Positions 47,281 to 57,610 of a DNA stretch of 64,000 nt are shown one piece after another. This DNA comes from Fomes fomentarius (Eukaryota > Basidiomycota > Agaricomycetes > Polyporales > Polyporaceae): positions 1,984,001-2,048,000 of the forward strand of contig JABYQN010000008.1 in NCBI GenBank assembly GCA_022606135.1, read 5' to 3'. Below the pieces are notes generated by a model. It searched no databases. It worked only from the letters and a program-made list of their open reading frames with translations, and was not told the origin of the DNA. The position numbers and the translations under genes were made by a program. Numbering within the stretch: position 1 is the first letter of the stretch; each line of letters begins with the position of its first letter.

Positions 47281-49727
47281 TTACACCTTCGCCTTCTGCG
47301 AGGACGCCAGCTTCTGCTTCAGCTTCTCCTGTATACCCATGAACGACATCAATAGTGCACCCAGATTCGAGTATAAGTAGTATCACTCACGTTGACCTTG
47401 TCCATGTACACGTCTGTGACGACCCAGTGCTCGCGCTGCATGTTCTTCCCATGGATCGCCAGCGCAAGATCCTTCGTCATGACCGCATCCTTATCGATCA
47501 CCTCCACACACGCCGCCTCCAGGTCCTCACAGAACGTCTTCAGCGCGTCGTTCTTGTCCAGCTTCGCCCTATGGAGCAGTCCCCGGGTCCACGCAAAGAT
47601 CGACGCAACCGGGTTCGTCGACGTCTCCTTGCCCTTCTGCCACTCGCGATAGTGGCGCGTCACCGTCCCGTGCGCCGCTTCGCTCTCAATAACATCACCG
47701 TCGGGTGTGATGAGCTCCGAGGTCATCATACCCAAAGAGCCAAAGCCCTGTGCGAGGATGTCGGACTGCACGTCTCCGTCGTAGTTCTTGCAAGCCCAGA
47801 CAAACCCGCCCGAGGACTTGATCGCCTGCGCGACCATGTCGTCGATCAGCCGGTGCTCGTAGTAGATTCCCGCAGACTCGAACGCGGCCTTGTACTCTGC
47901 GTCGTAGATCTCCTGGAAGATGTCCTTGAAGCGACCATCGTACTTCTTGAGAATGGTGTTCTTTGTCGACATGAACTACAAAGCCGAGAGTCAAAGTCGG
48001 GTCTAAACGGAGCATACGGTAATACTCACCAAAGGCAGACGCTTCTGGAGCGCCATCTTGAACGAAGAGTGGGCAAAGCCACGAATAGACTACAATGGTG
48101 TCAGCGATCTAGATCAACAACGTTGTACGAGTGGAGTGCCTAGTCAACGAAGCGCATGAAGTATTCTTAGAAGCACTTTGACAGCAGCTTGTAGAGCATA
48201 TCAAGTGAAACCACCGGCTCCGGTGCTCTCCTTGCCTCATCCGAAGCGCTCCACTTTCGCGACCGGGACACGACTCGCCGTTCATCACCCACAAAAGCCT
48301 TATTCACTTACATCATCAGTGTTGTACATCGCAAGCGCAACGCCGGGGCCCTTAAAGTCGTACACGTTGATCTTCGTCGGCGCCCCGCCGCTCGCGGGGG
48401 TGTAGACAAGTTCCAGCTTGCCAGGGCCTGGGGCCAAGAAGTCCGACGCACGGTACTATGTACATACGAAATCTCGTCAGTCTCAGGCTTCTAACACCAC
48501 ACTGGCAAGCGGTCGTACCTGGTCACCGAATGCGTGACGTCCAATCACTATGGGGTTCTTCCAACCGGGCACTGGCTTGGGGATACGGTCGAGGACGATC
48601 GGCTCTCGGAAGACTGTACCGCCGAGAATGTTACGGATGGTGCCGTTCGGACTCTTCCACATCTCCTTGAGGTTGAACTCCTTCACGCGTGCCTCATCAG
48701 GGGTGATTGTCGCACACTTGATGCCGACTTTGTGCTTGAGGATGGCCTCTGCCGCCTCGACGGTGACCTTGTCACTGGTCTGCAGAACCGTAGCAACGTC
48801 CCAGTTAAACAAATACTACCAGCGCAGACAAGTTAGACGTACCGCATCACGGTGCTCGAGCCCCAAGTCGTAGTACTTGATGTCGAGGTTAACGTATGGA
48901 AGAATCAGCTGGACAGAGCAATCATATTAGCGCACTGTGTGAGATCGCTGTTGCAATTGCCTCCACAGCGGAATGAGTCCTCCGAGCGTGCAAGCAGGGA
49001 GCAAGAGGCCAAGAGAGGCAATGCAAGCCAATACATGGACTCGGGAGAATCCGCCCATACGTCACCAGATAGCATAGACAAGCAGTTCGTACGCCTGCCT
49101 TTCACAACCAGCGAGACTCCGACTGTACCAGCTGAGTCTGAAGGAGTGCTTTGGGGTCATAGAAGGAAAGCAACTGGGACATCTACTTGTCGGCAGAACA
49201 CTGCCTGACATATGCGATAGAAGGTGCATGTGCATACAGCTTGCGCGTTGTCGTACTCGAAGGTCGAAGAGGAAAGACATGTGGAAACACGAGCGTAGGA
49301 AACTGATGCACGAACGAACGCCCCAAGATAAGGTTGAATTCGAAACTCACCTCCTCTCTGATCTTCTTCCAGATAATCCTCGTCATCTCATCGCCATCAA
49401 GCTCGACCACAGGGTTCTGGACAGCGATCTTCTTCTCTGCATACACCCAATCATTTCCCATTCCGCACCGTTATGATTTAGGGCGCCGATTTCGATACCG
49501 GCAGACGCCATATGATTATCGCATGCGACCAGACCGACGGCACACAAGCACCGCCGTAAACACGAACGCGAGGACGATAATCAGCAAACGTGCTATGACG
49601 GAACGCGATGCCAACGAAGGGATAACTTACGCATCCTGATGGAGGAGCTCGCAAATCCGCGATAGAGCGCAGGCGCGGCGGCATACTGCCGGCCGTGCAG
49701 CGAGCGGGCGACGCAGCGAGACAACAT
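47281..49727 (-). CDS. NADP-dependent isocitrate dehydrogenase, mitochondrial form
   Basis: Oxidises isocitrate to 2-oxoglutarate with NADP. Exon 1 (49631-49727) encodes a presequence, [20 protein letters not shown], with Arg and no acid residues. Exon 2 begins at 49436, giving [20 protein letters not shown]. Later blocks: ILPYVN and the [11 protein letters not shown] exon; [116 protein letters not shown], which is the family signature continuing [27 protein letters not shown]; and a final [14 protein letters not shown] with stop TAA at 47281. Length and motifs match full-length eukaryotic homodimeric enzymes. The C-terminus is not a peroxisomal signal. An in-frame ATG inside intron 1 could give a form without presequence. 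It is divergent from the bL28m gene. Confidence 0.95.
49437..49630 (-). promoter_or_regulatory. Intron 1 of isocitrate dehydrogenase with in-frame alternative start
   Basis: The 194-nt intron has a GTAAGT donor and a TATGCAG acceptor. An ATG at 49459-49461 (complement) opens [19 protein letters not shown], which runs through the acceptor into exon 2 in the correct frame. A transcript starting inside the intron would therefore encode a cytosolic form. Confidence 0.5.
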
Positions 49728-50083
49728 GGTGATCAGGACGAGAGGAACGGAGTTGGGTGCGGTTGGTATGCCTAACACGGGAGTATATATTACCTGGTGT
49801 CGGAAGACGACAGCGGTGTGTTGGTCAGAACCTCGGCCGAATCACAGCTGCCAGCTGCCAGCTAGGCGAGCTCGAGAATAGATGCGCGAAGGTCAGGAGG
49901 CCAACGTCCTTCGCGGCCTGCGGACCCAGTGCCTGTGAGTCATATCATATCTTATCTGATAACTCCTGTGTTTCAAAGGGATAAGCCCACATAAGCGTTG
50001 ATAAGTCACACTTACCGCTCGAAAACCCAGGCTACAACGTCACTGCAACTTGGCACTCACCGCACAACTCCTCTGCCGCTGCC
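49728..50083. promoter_or_regulatory. Divergent promoter region between two mitochondrial-protein genes
   Basis: 356 bases between the start of the isocitrate dehydrogenase gene (-) and the start of the bL28m gene (+). Both products act in mitochondria. No clear TATA pair was found; the sequence ATATATTACC near 49786 is one AT-rich candidate. Confidence 0.5.
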
Positions 50084-50521
50084 ATGTTCCCCTCCTCCTC
50101 ACTCTGGGCGCTGGTCAGCGCGCCCTTCAAGCGGTCTCAGCTCGGTCTCTTCCAGGGCAAAACGAAGCAGTACGGCAACAACGTACCGAACTCGAAGCAC
50201 AAGACCCGCCGGACATGGCTGCCCAACATCCACAACAAACGTCTCTTCTCTGACGCCCTCCAGCAGCACGTCCGTGTCAAGCTCACCGCGCGAGCCCTGA
50301 AGACCATCCACAAGGTGCGTGATGCCCATTTCTGATACTTGGGCAGCAACAGAGCGTTCTGACGGGAGAGCGTGTGCGTATGCGACGCGCAGCATGGCTC
50401 GCTGGACAAGTACCTGCTGAAGACGAAACCGGAGCTGCTTGGCTGGGAGGGGATGCGCCTGAGGATACAGGTTCGGGGCAAGTTGCAGACAGTGGACGAG
50501 GCCGCGAAGGCCGCTTCATAA
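50084..50521 (+). CDS. Mitochondrial ribosomal protein bL28m
   Basis: Two exons, 50084-50314 and 50393-50521, give 119 residues. The core GLFQGKTKQYGNNVPNSKHK followed by TRRTWLPNIHNKRLF is the L28 signature (G-k-x-x-x-G-N-x-v-S-H-s-x-x-k-T-x-R-x-W-x-P-N in bacteria). The rest, QHVRVKLTARALKTIHK and, after the intron, HGSLDKYLLKTKPELLGWEG, is the usual fungal extension. The short N-terminus (MFPSSSLWALVSAPFKRSQL) is suited to mitochondrial import. Component of the large subunit of the mitochondrial ribosome. Confidence 0.92.
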
Positions 50522-51340
50522 CGTAGCTTGCTCGTCTGTCAGGTGCGCGAGAATCTTGGTGCAACTCAATTACTTACATTGATCGAGCACGCGCATGGCC
50601 TTCAGCTCTTTGCATAACGCCGACCACCATGTAGCATATTTTCCGGCTTCCAGAAGACGTTGGCTAGCCGTAATATGTAGCGCAACCTATAGATCACCAC
50701 CCACTGGAGTACATAACCGGCGTACCTCTACTTCAGAAACGTTCCAGGTGCAGCTTCAAAAGGAAAAGTTGACGTGGTCCCAATCCAATAACATATGTCG
50801 AACATCCCTTGCGATTAAGTATGTATGATTATCCAACGAGCAACAGGCAGGGTATGATAGACTAGAGTAACATGGCAGCGCAAAGGTGAGTAATATAATG
50901 CGGCAGGTACGTACTGTACTTGAGCAGCCTCTACCGCTAGGCAATGCATGTGAGGATGAATGTGGGGCGGGTGTATGGAGAGAGGAAACGATTGGGATAA
51001 GCCTCGCAAGGAAGGACCTTGTGCCCGGAATATATGTAAGGAAGGCGTCCGGTTAAAAAGCGCATAAGTTATCGTACAGTATCGTGCGGATCTACGAGGA
51101 TTGGGTTGCCGTGAGAACGAACTGAAATCAAAGACCAGAACCAGAGGAAGAGGAAAGCAAAGATGCCGTTACAGTCGTGAAAGGATGTGGGTATGGTGTC
51201 AAATAAAGTGTCACCAAGAAGGGAAGCAGTCCGTGTGTATGAACAGATATACACCACGGCGTGTGCATGTGCCGATGCTCGACGCCAGCAGACGGAGCAA
51301 CGACGCCAGACGAAGAAGGATGAGGACGGGGAGGGAGATC
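50522..51340. other. Intergenic stretch, no gene seen
   Basis: Between two convergent genes (bL28m and the NT-C2 protein), so mostly 3' flank. No domain-bearing frame on either strand. Confidence 0.4.
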
Positions 51341-53132
51341 TTAATGACGGACGGGGATCGGAGGAGCGGGTGTGGACGGACGGAAGGTGGTACGGTGGGC
51401 AGGCGTGCTGGGGCGACTTCGGATCTTCTGCCACCAATGTCGATGTGATGACAGACTCGCTGCATCTGCGGCCATGCCGGGATCGAAACTGGAATGTTCA
51501 CTTGTGCTAGCGACGAAGCTCGCGCTCCCGATGCTGCTATCCACTGACCGTCGTCCGTTGGAATTGGATTTGTCCGCATCATCGTCCTCGGCGTCGTCGG
51601 ATGGGGACTGGGGCCGACTCTGCTGAGGTGGCGCGTAATACGTGAATGGCGTCTGCTCAGAAGAATCACTCGGAACGGGATTGAAGAGGGCTTCAATGAG
51701 GTTTTCGGTCGTGCGTAGGCCGTAAGAGTTGGCGAGATGATCGGACTGGACGTGGCCCTCCCGATCGGCATATGGGAACGAATTCTCCTGTTCGGGCTTG
51801 TCGGCACCGACGTAGAGATCGAGTTCCCGCGCGAAGCGGGTTTGGAAGAGACCGTTATTGGAAAGAATGCCGGACACCGAGGCAAGGATCTCTCCTTTTC
51901 GAAGAGGCGGAGGTTTGTAATGCTTCTCGCCTCCTACATGCTCCAATTCGACAGTCATCTGAAAGAGAAGAGGCTCAGTTTGAGCTGTGACGCATAGGAA
52001 GATGAGCGCCGCACCTTCAATGTTGCATTTGTCTTGCTCTGCCGCAAAAGATAACGCCGCGTGACTTTGCCCGCGTCCGCATATTCTGCAAGGTTCAGGT
52101 ACACTGCCCCTAATCGCGGTTGCTGAGGCGCGTCCGGGTCGCCCGGTACCACACGCTAGAATGTGAGGTCAGTACATGGAAGTGAATAGGGTGTACATGT
52201 GGGGCGGATCATGGCAGTGGGACGACGCCAATAGAAAGCTATGCACTGTAGCTCCGTGCGTCGACGGAGACACAACTCTACACCCACATGACAACGCTTC
52301 ATCGGCAGCGCGCTGGGGTGCAACTTTCCCAAGCCGTACCGGTCTCCCATCATACCATCGTTGTTATCAACGGCGCGGGCGGTGTGCGCCGATAACATCC
52401 CACCCCACAGTATCACGGGCGACAATCTATTCGCCCAATGAGACAGAGAGCGCAAGTACTCACCTGCATTACGACAAGTTTGAGCTCGTTGGGCAGAAGG
52501 TCTCCCGTTTCGCGGTGCACGTCCATCTGCACGACCACTTTCACCGAGTGGTCCCACTTCACGTTGTAGCTGTGGAGCGGCATCCATGGCGTCATCCCAC
52601 GCGCCTCCGAGCGCAATTGCAGGGATGAGGACGAGTGCGAGTGGCCGTTGATATGCGTCGGCGCGCCGGGTGGATGCAAGGAGTCGAATGGGCGGTGGTC
52701 GTCGCGGGGTAGAGGGCTTCGTGGGCTCCTGGGTGATTCTGCAGTGAAGCCATCGTCCTCGGTCGTATCGTTCATGCTGTCGCCCTCGTCCTCATACAGT
52801 TCACCTTCCTCTGTTCCCACCGTGGGAGTCTCGTCCGCTACCGCCCCCTTGCCCTTGCCCTGCCCCGACCATGACCTATTCCCCTTCATCTTCGAGAGTA
52901 GCCCGGACCCAGACTGCACATTCTTGAATTTCCATCGTATCCCGAACTCGCCTGTGATCAGAGGGACGTTTGAGAGCTGTTCAATGTGGAGGTGGACTTG
53001 AAAGAGCGCGTGTCGAGGGATGAGGTGGCCGAGCTGGGTACGGAAGCCGTGGCTTGAGGGATTGGGGGTACTATTGGAAGACGCGCCGGAACTTGTGGAC
53101 GTCGATGCCGACGTGTCAATGGTCGGTTTCAT
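51341..53132 (-). CDS. NT-type C2 domain protein (EEIG1/EHBP1-like N-terminal domain)
   Basis: Three main exons on the minus strand. Start ATG 53132 (MKPTIDTSASTSTSSGASSN). The NT-C2 beta-sandwich is seen in RHALFQVHLHIEQLSNVPLI followed by TGEFGIRWKFKNV, then, after a long Ser/Pro/Glu-rich insert, HSYNVKWDHSVKVVVQMDVH with ETGDLLPNELKLVVMQ. The second exon has RLGAVYLNLAEYADAGKVTR and RRYLLRQSKTNATLKV, and the third MTVELEHVGGEKHYKPPPL. The C-terminal 200 residues are polar and probably disordered, ending PAPPIPVRH at 51341. Fungal members are thought to be membrane or cytoskeleton adaptors, by analogy to animal EHBP1 and FAM102; no enzyme activity is expected. The large insertion between strands of the C2 fold is typical of the fungal proteins. 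Confidence 0.8.
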
Positions 53133-53893
53133 GGCGGGGTTGGGACAGCAAGAAAGCAAGCATTCCCGGAGATGATGAGGTGGTGGAGGTATAAGTAAAC
53201 CCCCAGAGGACGCGGACAACAGGATAACGGGGATGACAACGGCGTAAGACAGTTACGTGGGTGCACTATGCGGAGCTTGGCATTTCAAGCGGAGGACTGG
53301 TGGGCGTTGATGTCCAATCAAGCCACACTCGTCTGAGCTGTGCGGAGCCGGGTCGGACATCAAAACAGCGACCCTATGGGCGCTAAGCTATAGGACGGCG
53401 GTCTCGACTCTGGACCCGTTTGGTATGTAGAATGTAGCGCAGTGACGACACTCCGTCCTCGATTCAAAACTTGTGAGACACACCGCCATGTTCGCGACGT
53501 CCGCCCACACTGCATTCCGCACTCAACGCAACCGCTGCGTGACTTGTCCAGCAGACTCACTCTTGATCACAGGACATTATATGAGGGAAACTACGGAGAA
53601 TGCGGAACTCCTTAGTCTGTCGAACTTTTCTCGGACAAGCCCTATAAACGCGCGACAAAGGTAGACAGCGTTCCATGCATGCTTGTGGCCTCGAGGCCTT
53701 CGCTGCAGTCATCCGAAGACTAGTCATCCTTGCGAGCCCGTGGCCACCCAAATCGCGCGACGCGGACGAGCTTGGTGATATGACCAGCTGCCCATCTCAT
53801 GCCCACGCTCCGCTCTTCGCGACCACCTCCGACATCAGTCCACCTCCTTTTAGCTCGACCGCCTGCACGCAGTCGTCTTGACTCTTGCCATCA
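53133..53893. other. Divergent intergenic region
   Basis: Promoters of the NT-C2 gene (-) and the F-box gene (+). No gene seen. Confidence 0.4.
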
Positions 53894-54330
53894 ATGCTCA
53901 CTTTCCTGTCCTTGAGCGACGCTGTCCTGGTCAGAATCTGGGAACATCTCCTCGGGGACCTTCATACGCACCTTGCACTTGCGCAAATTTCTCGGCGAGC
54001 ACGCGTTGTATACTGCAAGGATGACGAGATCTGGCAAGCCGCATGCTTCTCGGCCGGGTTTGGAAGACCACTGCGACGATCGACGGATGCAATTGACCAT
54101 CACTGGAGCTGGCGAGGATTGGCGTCCCTTCTCGTGAAACACTCGAGGATCTGTGAGATTGGCAGCTGTATCCGAGCTAATGCGTGTTTTGGTGAGTCTT
54201 CAGTCGTCGTGGACCTCCTGCATACTCTCCCCCTACCGTGATCGTCCGTGGTTTAAATCTGGCAGTGCCATCCGTGGTTAGGCATGATATTCACTGGCCT
54301 TTAAATGTCTTCATCAACTTCGTGTATGTG
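53894..54330 (+). CDS. F-box-type protein, 5' part
   Basis: Start ATG 53894 (MLTFLSLSDAVLVRIWEHLL), an F-box-like helix pair at the N-terminus, then LALAQISRRARVVYCKDDEI and a Trp-containing WQAACFSAGFGRPLRRS, which fit the F-box plus first linker of agaricomycete F-box proteins. The exon ends at about 54190 (ANACFG, donor GTGAGT). A second exon from about 54255 reads VPSVVRHDIHWPLNVFINFV. F-box proteins present substrates to SCF ubiquitin ligases. Beyond about 54440 I could not follow the frame. The C-terminal domain expected in this protein type appears at 55216-55763, so the two may be one gene with unresolved or interrupted middle exons. Confidence 0.55.
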
Positions 54331-54779
54331 CTTGTGCTCCGTATTGTCACGCACACAATCGCTGGTAATCCGTAGAGCCATTGCCATGCTTACGTCGTGT
54401 ACGGCGCGCAGCTCCAGGCGCACGATGTCAGCATGGGAATGCATGTGTGAGGGCTATTCTCGCCCATTCATTCTTGTGCGGCTAATATGTCAGCAAACAT
54501 TACAGCCTCACTCAACAGACAGGGTATAGAATGTTACACATCTCATATGGACAAACGTGTGGCCAGGGTTCTCGGAGGCGTTCATGGGCGCTTAAACGAC
54601 TGCCAGCCAATGGGAAGCTGTCTTTCCTACTGACCCTGCGGTGCCTCTACAACTGTTCCTGGATACATAGGGTCCTACAACTCCTGTGTGCTCCACCTGA
54701 GCCGGATTGAGGGGACCTTGAGGGCGCATTCAGTCCTTGTGATTTCGCGCACAGTGTCCCGAAAGTCGGGGTTGGCGGG

Positions 54780-54945
54780 ACCACGATCGCGATCGGGACA
54801 TTTCGGAGTCACCTGATGGGGTGGGGCCCTCCTCGCGTCCGGAGCTTGCTGTGAACTGTGGTCCTGATGCAGCGTTGCCCAAGTTCGGACCGTACCTGTG
54901 ACGCGCTCAGACCCGGAACATGGTGGCGGCTGGTTAAACCCTACG
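54780..54945. repeat. Dispersed repeat, copy A
   Basis: Shares with 59525-59660 two collinear blocks: an outer-left block (GATCGGGACATTTCGGAGTC then ACCTGATGG) and an outer-right block (CCCGGAACATGGTGGC then GGCTGGTTAAAC). The left and right blocks are themselves partly inverted (ACGTTCCGG against CCGGAACGT in copy B), as in a small inverted-repeat element. The interior is different in the two copies. Confidence 0.6.
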
Positions 54946-55215
54946 TGCGCTATCTTCAAGTCAATTGCGAAGTTCTCGCTCTTCGCTCTTCCTTCGCTCT
55001 TCTTTGCTTTGCGTACCTTAGTTTGCCCCCTTCGCTGATCTTCTTCACCCACAGCCGAACATTATGCACAGTTAACCTACACGCGCGTACGCACGCTCCA
55101 CCCACACCATCCCGTCGAGTTCCACCCGCTGTACTTCTACCTTCACTTTTCGCAATCTACTCACTACCAAGCCTCGTCAAGCACCCGCCCACACCGCCGG
55201 TCCATTTCCGCGCAC

Positions 55216-55763
55216 TTGCCGACACCATCCCCGTCCCCGTCCCCGCCTCCACCACCGTCCGTTCCAGATGCGGTCTCGATCCTCCTTACCCACCTCCCGA
55301 CTTTTCCCGAGTGTCGGTATGCGCAGTACGGCCCGTTGTGCACACATCCGAACGCCTCGACTGCCTTTGCGACGTTCCCCCCGGTCGATAGGCTGGAGTT
55401 TGAGAATGGAGACGGAGAGGTGTTCATGGTCGTGGAGAACTCGGAAGGGTGTACCATACTCGATGTGAACCGTGCTCTCGCGCAGCTGTGAGTAACGTCC
55501 AGTCTGTGCTGTGTAGGTTGATCGCCTGAGTCGTGTGTCCAGGATTCCGTTCGATGACTACCACCTCGGCGTGGCGTATGATCACTACCAGGAGTTGGCT
55601 ATGACGTCCGGACTGTCATTGTCGCAGTTTGCGAGCGCTATCTCTCGTGACAGAGGATTCCTCGATGACCACGAGTCAGTCATCCAATCCTTTCTCCCTC
55701 ACATGCACTGACAACTTCTCTTTCAGCTATCCGTACCTTCAACACATCATTGCTGAGCGGTAG
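55216..55763 (+). CDS. FATFPP-type C-terminal domain exons, probable 3' part of the F-box gene
   Basis: Three exons (about 55216-55488, 55542-55673, 55726-55763) encode a Pro-rich lead (SPSPSPPPPPSVPDAVSILL), then CRYAQYGPLCTHPNASTAFA followed by TFPPVDRLEFENG and VVENSEGCTILDVNRALAQL, then FDDYHLGVAYDHYQELAMTS and the end YPYLQHIIAER. Agaricomycete proteins with an N-terminal F-box or with the DUF6699-like domain carry the same HP..(S/R)FATFPP ... VTVxDV pattern. There is no ATG at the start of this frame, so the block must be joined to upstream exons. Its nearest upstream partner is the F-box part at 53894. Function beyond probable protein binding is not known. Confidence 0.5.
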
Positions 55764-57503
55764 CTTTAGCTTTCTTGCTCGGAGCAGCCAAAGCGTCGAA
55801 GTTGTATGAGTAAAAGAGATTCGCAGCAGGGGCCAATGCGTGGTTGACAATTGGGTCTACTACATGGGTTGTATCTTTAGGTCTCTGATGGATGTACTGA
55901 CTTACGACTCTACCATGATGCTGATAACGACTACTGACTACGTCCTGCGAGAATGCCACCTGGAGTCCGTATTGCGCAAGGACCTATGCTTTCAATTGTA
56001 AAAGCCGCAACATTCCAGCACAGCCTCAACTATCCAACTTGCGCACGATCTGTATGTGTTCCTATGATATCATATGCATCCGGAGCTTGAAGCTTGAAGC
56101 TTCTTGCAAGGTTCGTCACTGTTGGCATGCGCGTTTCAAGTTCTAATTCCCACGCTCACCCATGTATGCCCAGGTGTGGAAGTAAGCACACTGTCGCGCC
56201 CGCGCCCCAATCCCGTTCTGCTGCGATCATGCCCTCTATCGAAGCCGGTGTCGATGCATGAGGACGGTATCCCGAAGTGATCCCGCCATACACTTCGTCC
56301 TCCTTTGAAAAATCTCCAATCCACTTTAGAAGCAGCAACTTCGCTGTCGCAGCACGCTATCCGTCGTGCGTCGTACTTGGAAGAGCTGACGTCTAGTTGA
56401 CCTCATACAATCTAGTAGATGCTGCTTGGGTACTGGCACCTCACTCTGGGGTAAGTCTATGTGCACATTCTGTTGCCCGACATGCGCCCCGATTTGTCGG
56501 GACCTCAAATACATACTCAACCTTCCGTGCTTGGAGAGGGCCTATTTATAGCACGGCCCGGATGGGTAAGTAAGAGGGTTCGGCCGCTTCTGAGAACAGA
56601 AAGGAAGCCTGGAAACGTTGAAATGATGAGGTACGTGCATTGCACCGCACCAGTCAGTTGTGGCCACGGAATGATGGCGACCGGTGGCACTACCCCAGTA
56701 ACCTGCTTTCCAGGTAAGAGGGCGGGCGGGGGTGGGCGGTGTCAGGGCTCGCGGTGACCCATCTTAAACCCACACATGTCCCATACAGTTCACCCTCGTG
56801 GCGCCACAGCACGGACTTCTGTGCGTGATGCACTACACTGGAGAGTCGGGGTCGATGATTGAAGTCGTCGCTTTGGCAGTGGCTAGGGATGACCACCGCT
56901 TTGCGCCCGAGGAATGTAAGTAATACATAAGCCATATGTGGGCGAAGTTGACGAACTGCAGGGTGTGTTTCCCTCAGTCCTCTGTCGACAGTTATGCAGG
57001 CGAGAACGCTCATTTTAGTCAGAAGGCATTCTATCTACCGCGATCTCCCCTATAAAGCTCATTTCCACGCTGGTCCTCTCTGCAAACCTAGAGAGCGCTG
57101 TCGATGCTTACAGGTTCTATCACGACACTCTTGAGGTTTCCTAAGTGCGACAACGTTAACTCCCACTGCCTGTTGGGCTTAGTAGATCAAAATAGCGACC
57201 GGCTCGTCACAATCCACCATTCAGAGCGGCGAGATGGTGCGTGCTCGCCTGCTGAACTGTATACAGATAATTGTCCGGCGGCATTAGGCCTTATCAATGC
57301 CGCGGGCTTCTCGAACGCAATTGCGGATTATGCTGCGTAACCGCCGTTCTTGGCGTAGTAGCTCCTCGTCCCCGTTCCATCGCAGGGCATGGCCGTTCCA
57401 GCGTGGAACACAGTGACCTGTGCTTCCTGCATGCATCTCCGACGCACAATGAGCCCATGTCAGTGCCAACGCGTTCTCGCCACGCCATTAGCTCTGCACC
57501 CTC
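55764..57503. other. Intergenic stretch with one protein-like minus-strand piece
   Basis: Mostly featureless. On the minus strand, 56156-56345 reads KWIGDFSKEDEVYGGITSGY followed by RPHASTPASIEGMIAAERDW and ends before a GTGAGC donor. Another minus piece near 55750-55850 reads HALAPAANLFYSYNFDALAA and stops at 55747. These could be exons of an unrecognised leftward gene or of a gene remnant. I assign no function. Confidence 0.25.
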
Positions 57504-57537
57504 ATTGGTTGGAAACACCGCAGCGAGTGATATATAA
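57504..57537 (+). promoter_or_regulatory. Core promoter of aspartic protease gene
   Basis: An inverted CCAAT box (ATTGG, 57504-57508) is followed by a TATATAA box (57531-57537), 74 bases before the start codon at 57611. Spacing fits a highly expressed fungal secreted-enzyme gene. Confidence 0.6.
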
Positions 57538-57610
57538 GAACCTAGGACAGGTTCAAGCGGTTCTTCAGAGCAGGTCGGCTCACTTTCCTCTCCCCAGTTC
57601 AGAGATAGCA

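Noticed and set aside
47355..48143. A 262-codon plus-strand frame
   Set aside because: It is antisense to the isocitrate dehydrogenase signature exon.
54858..55391. Plus-strand frame of 177 codons with many Pro and Leu residues
   Set aside because: Its 3' half is in the wrong frame relative to the FATFPP exons, and its 5' half overlaps the dispersed repeat.
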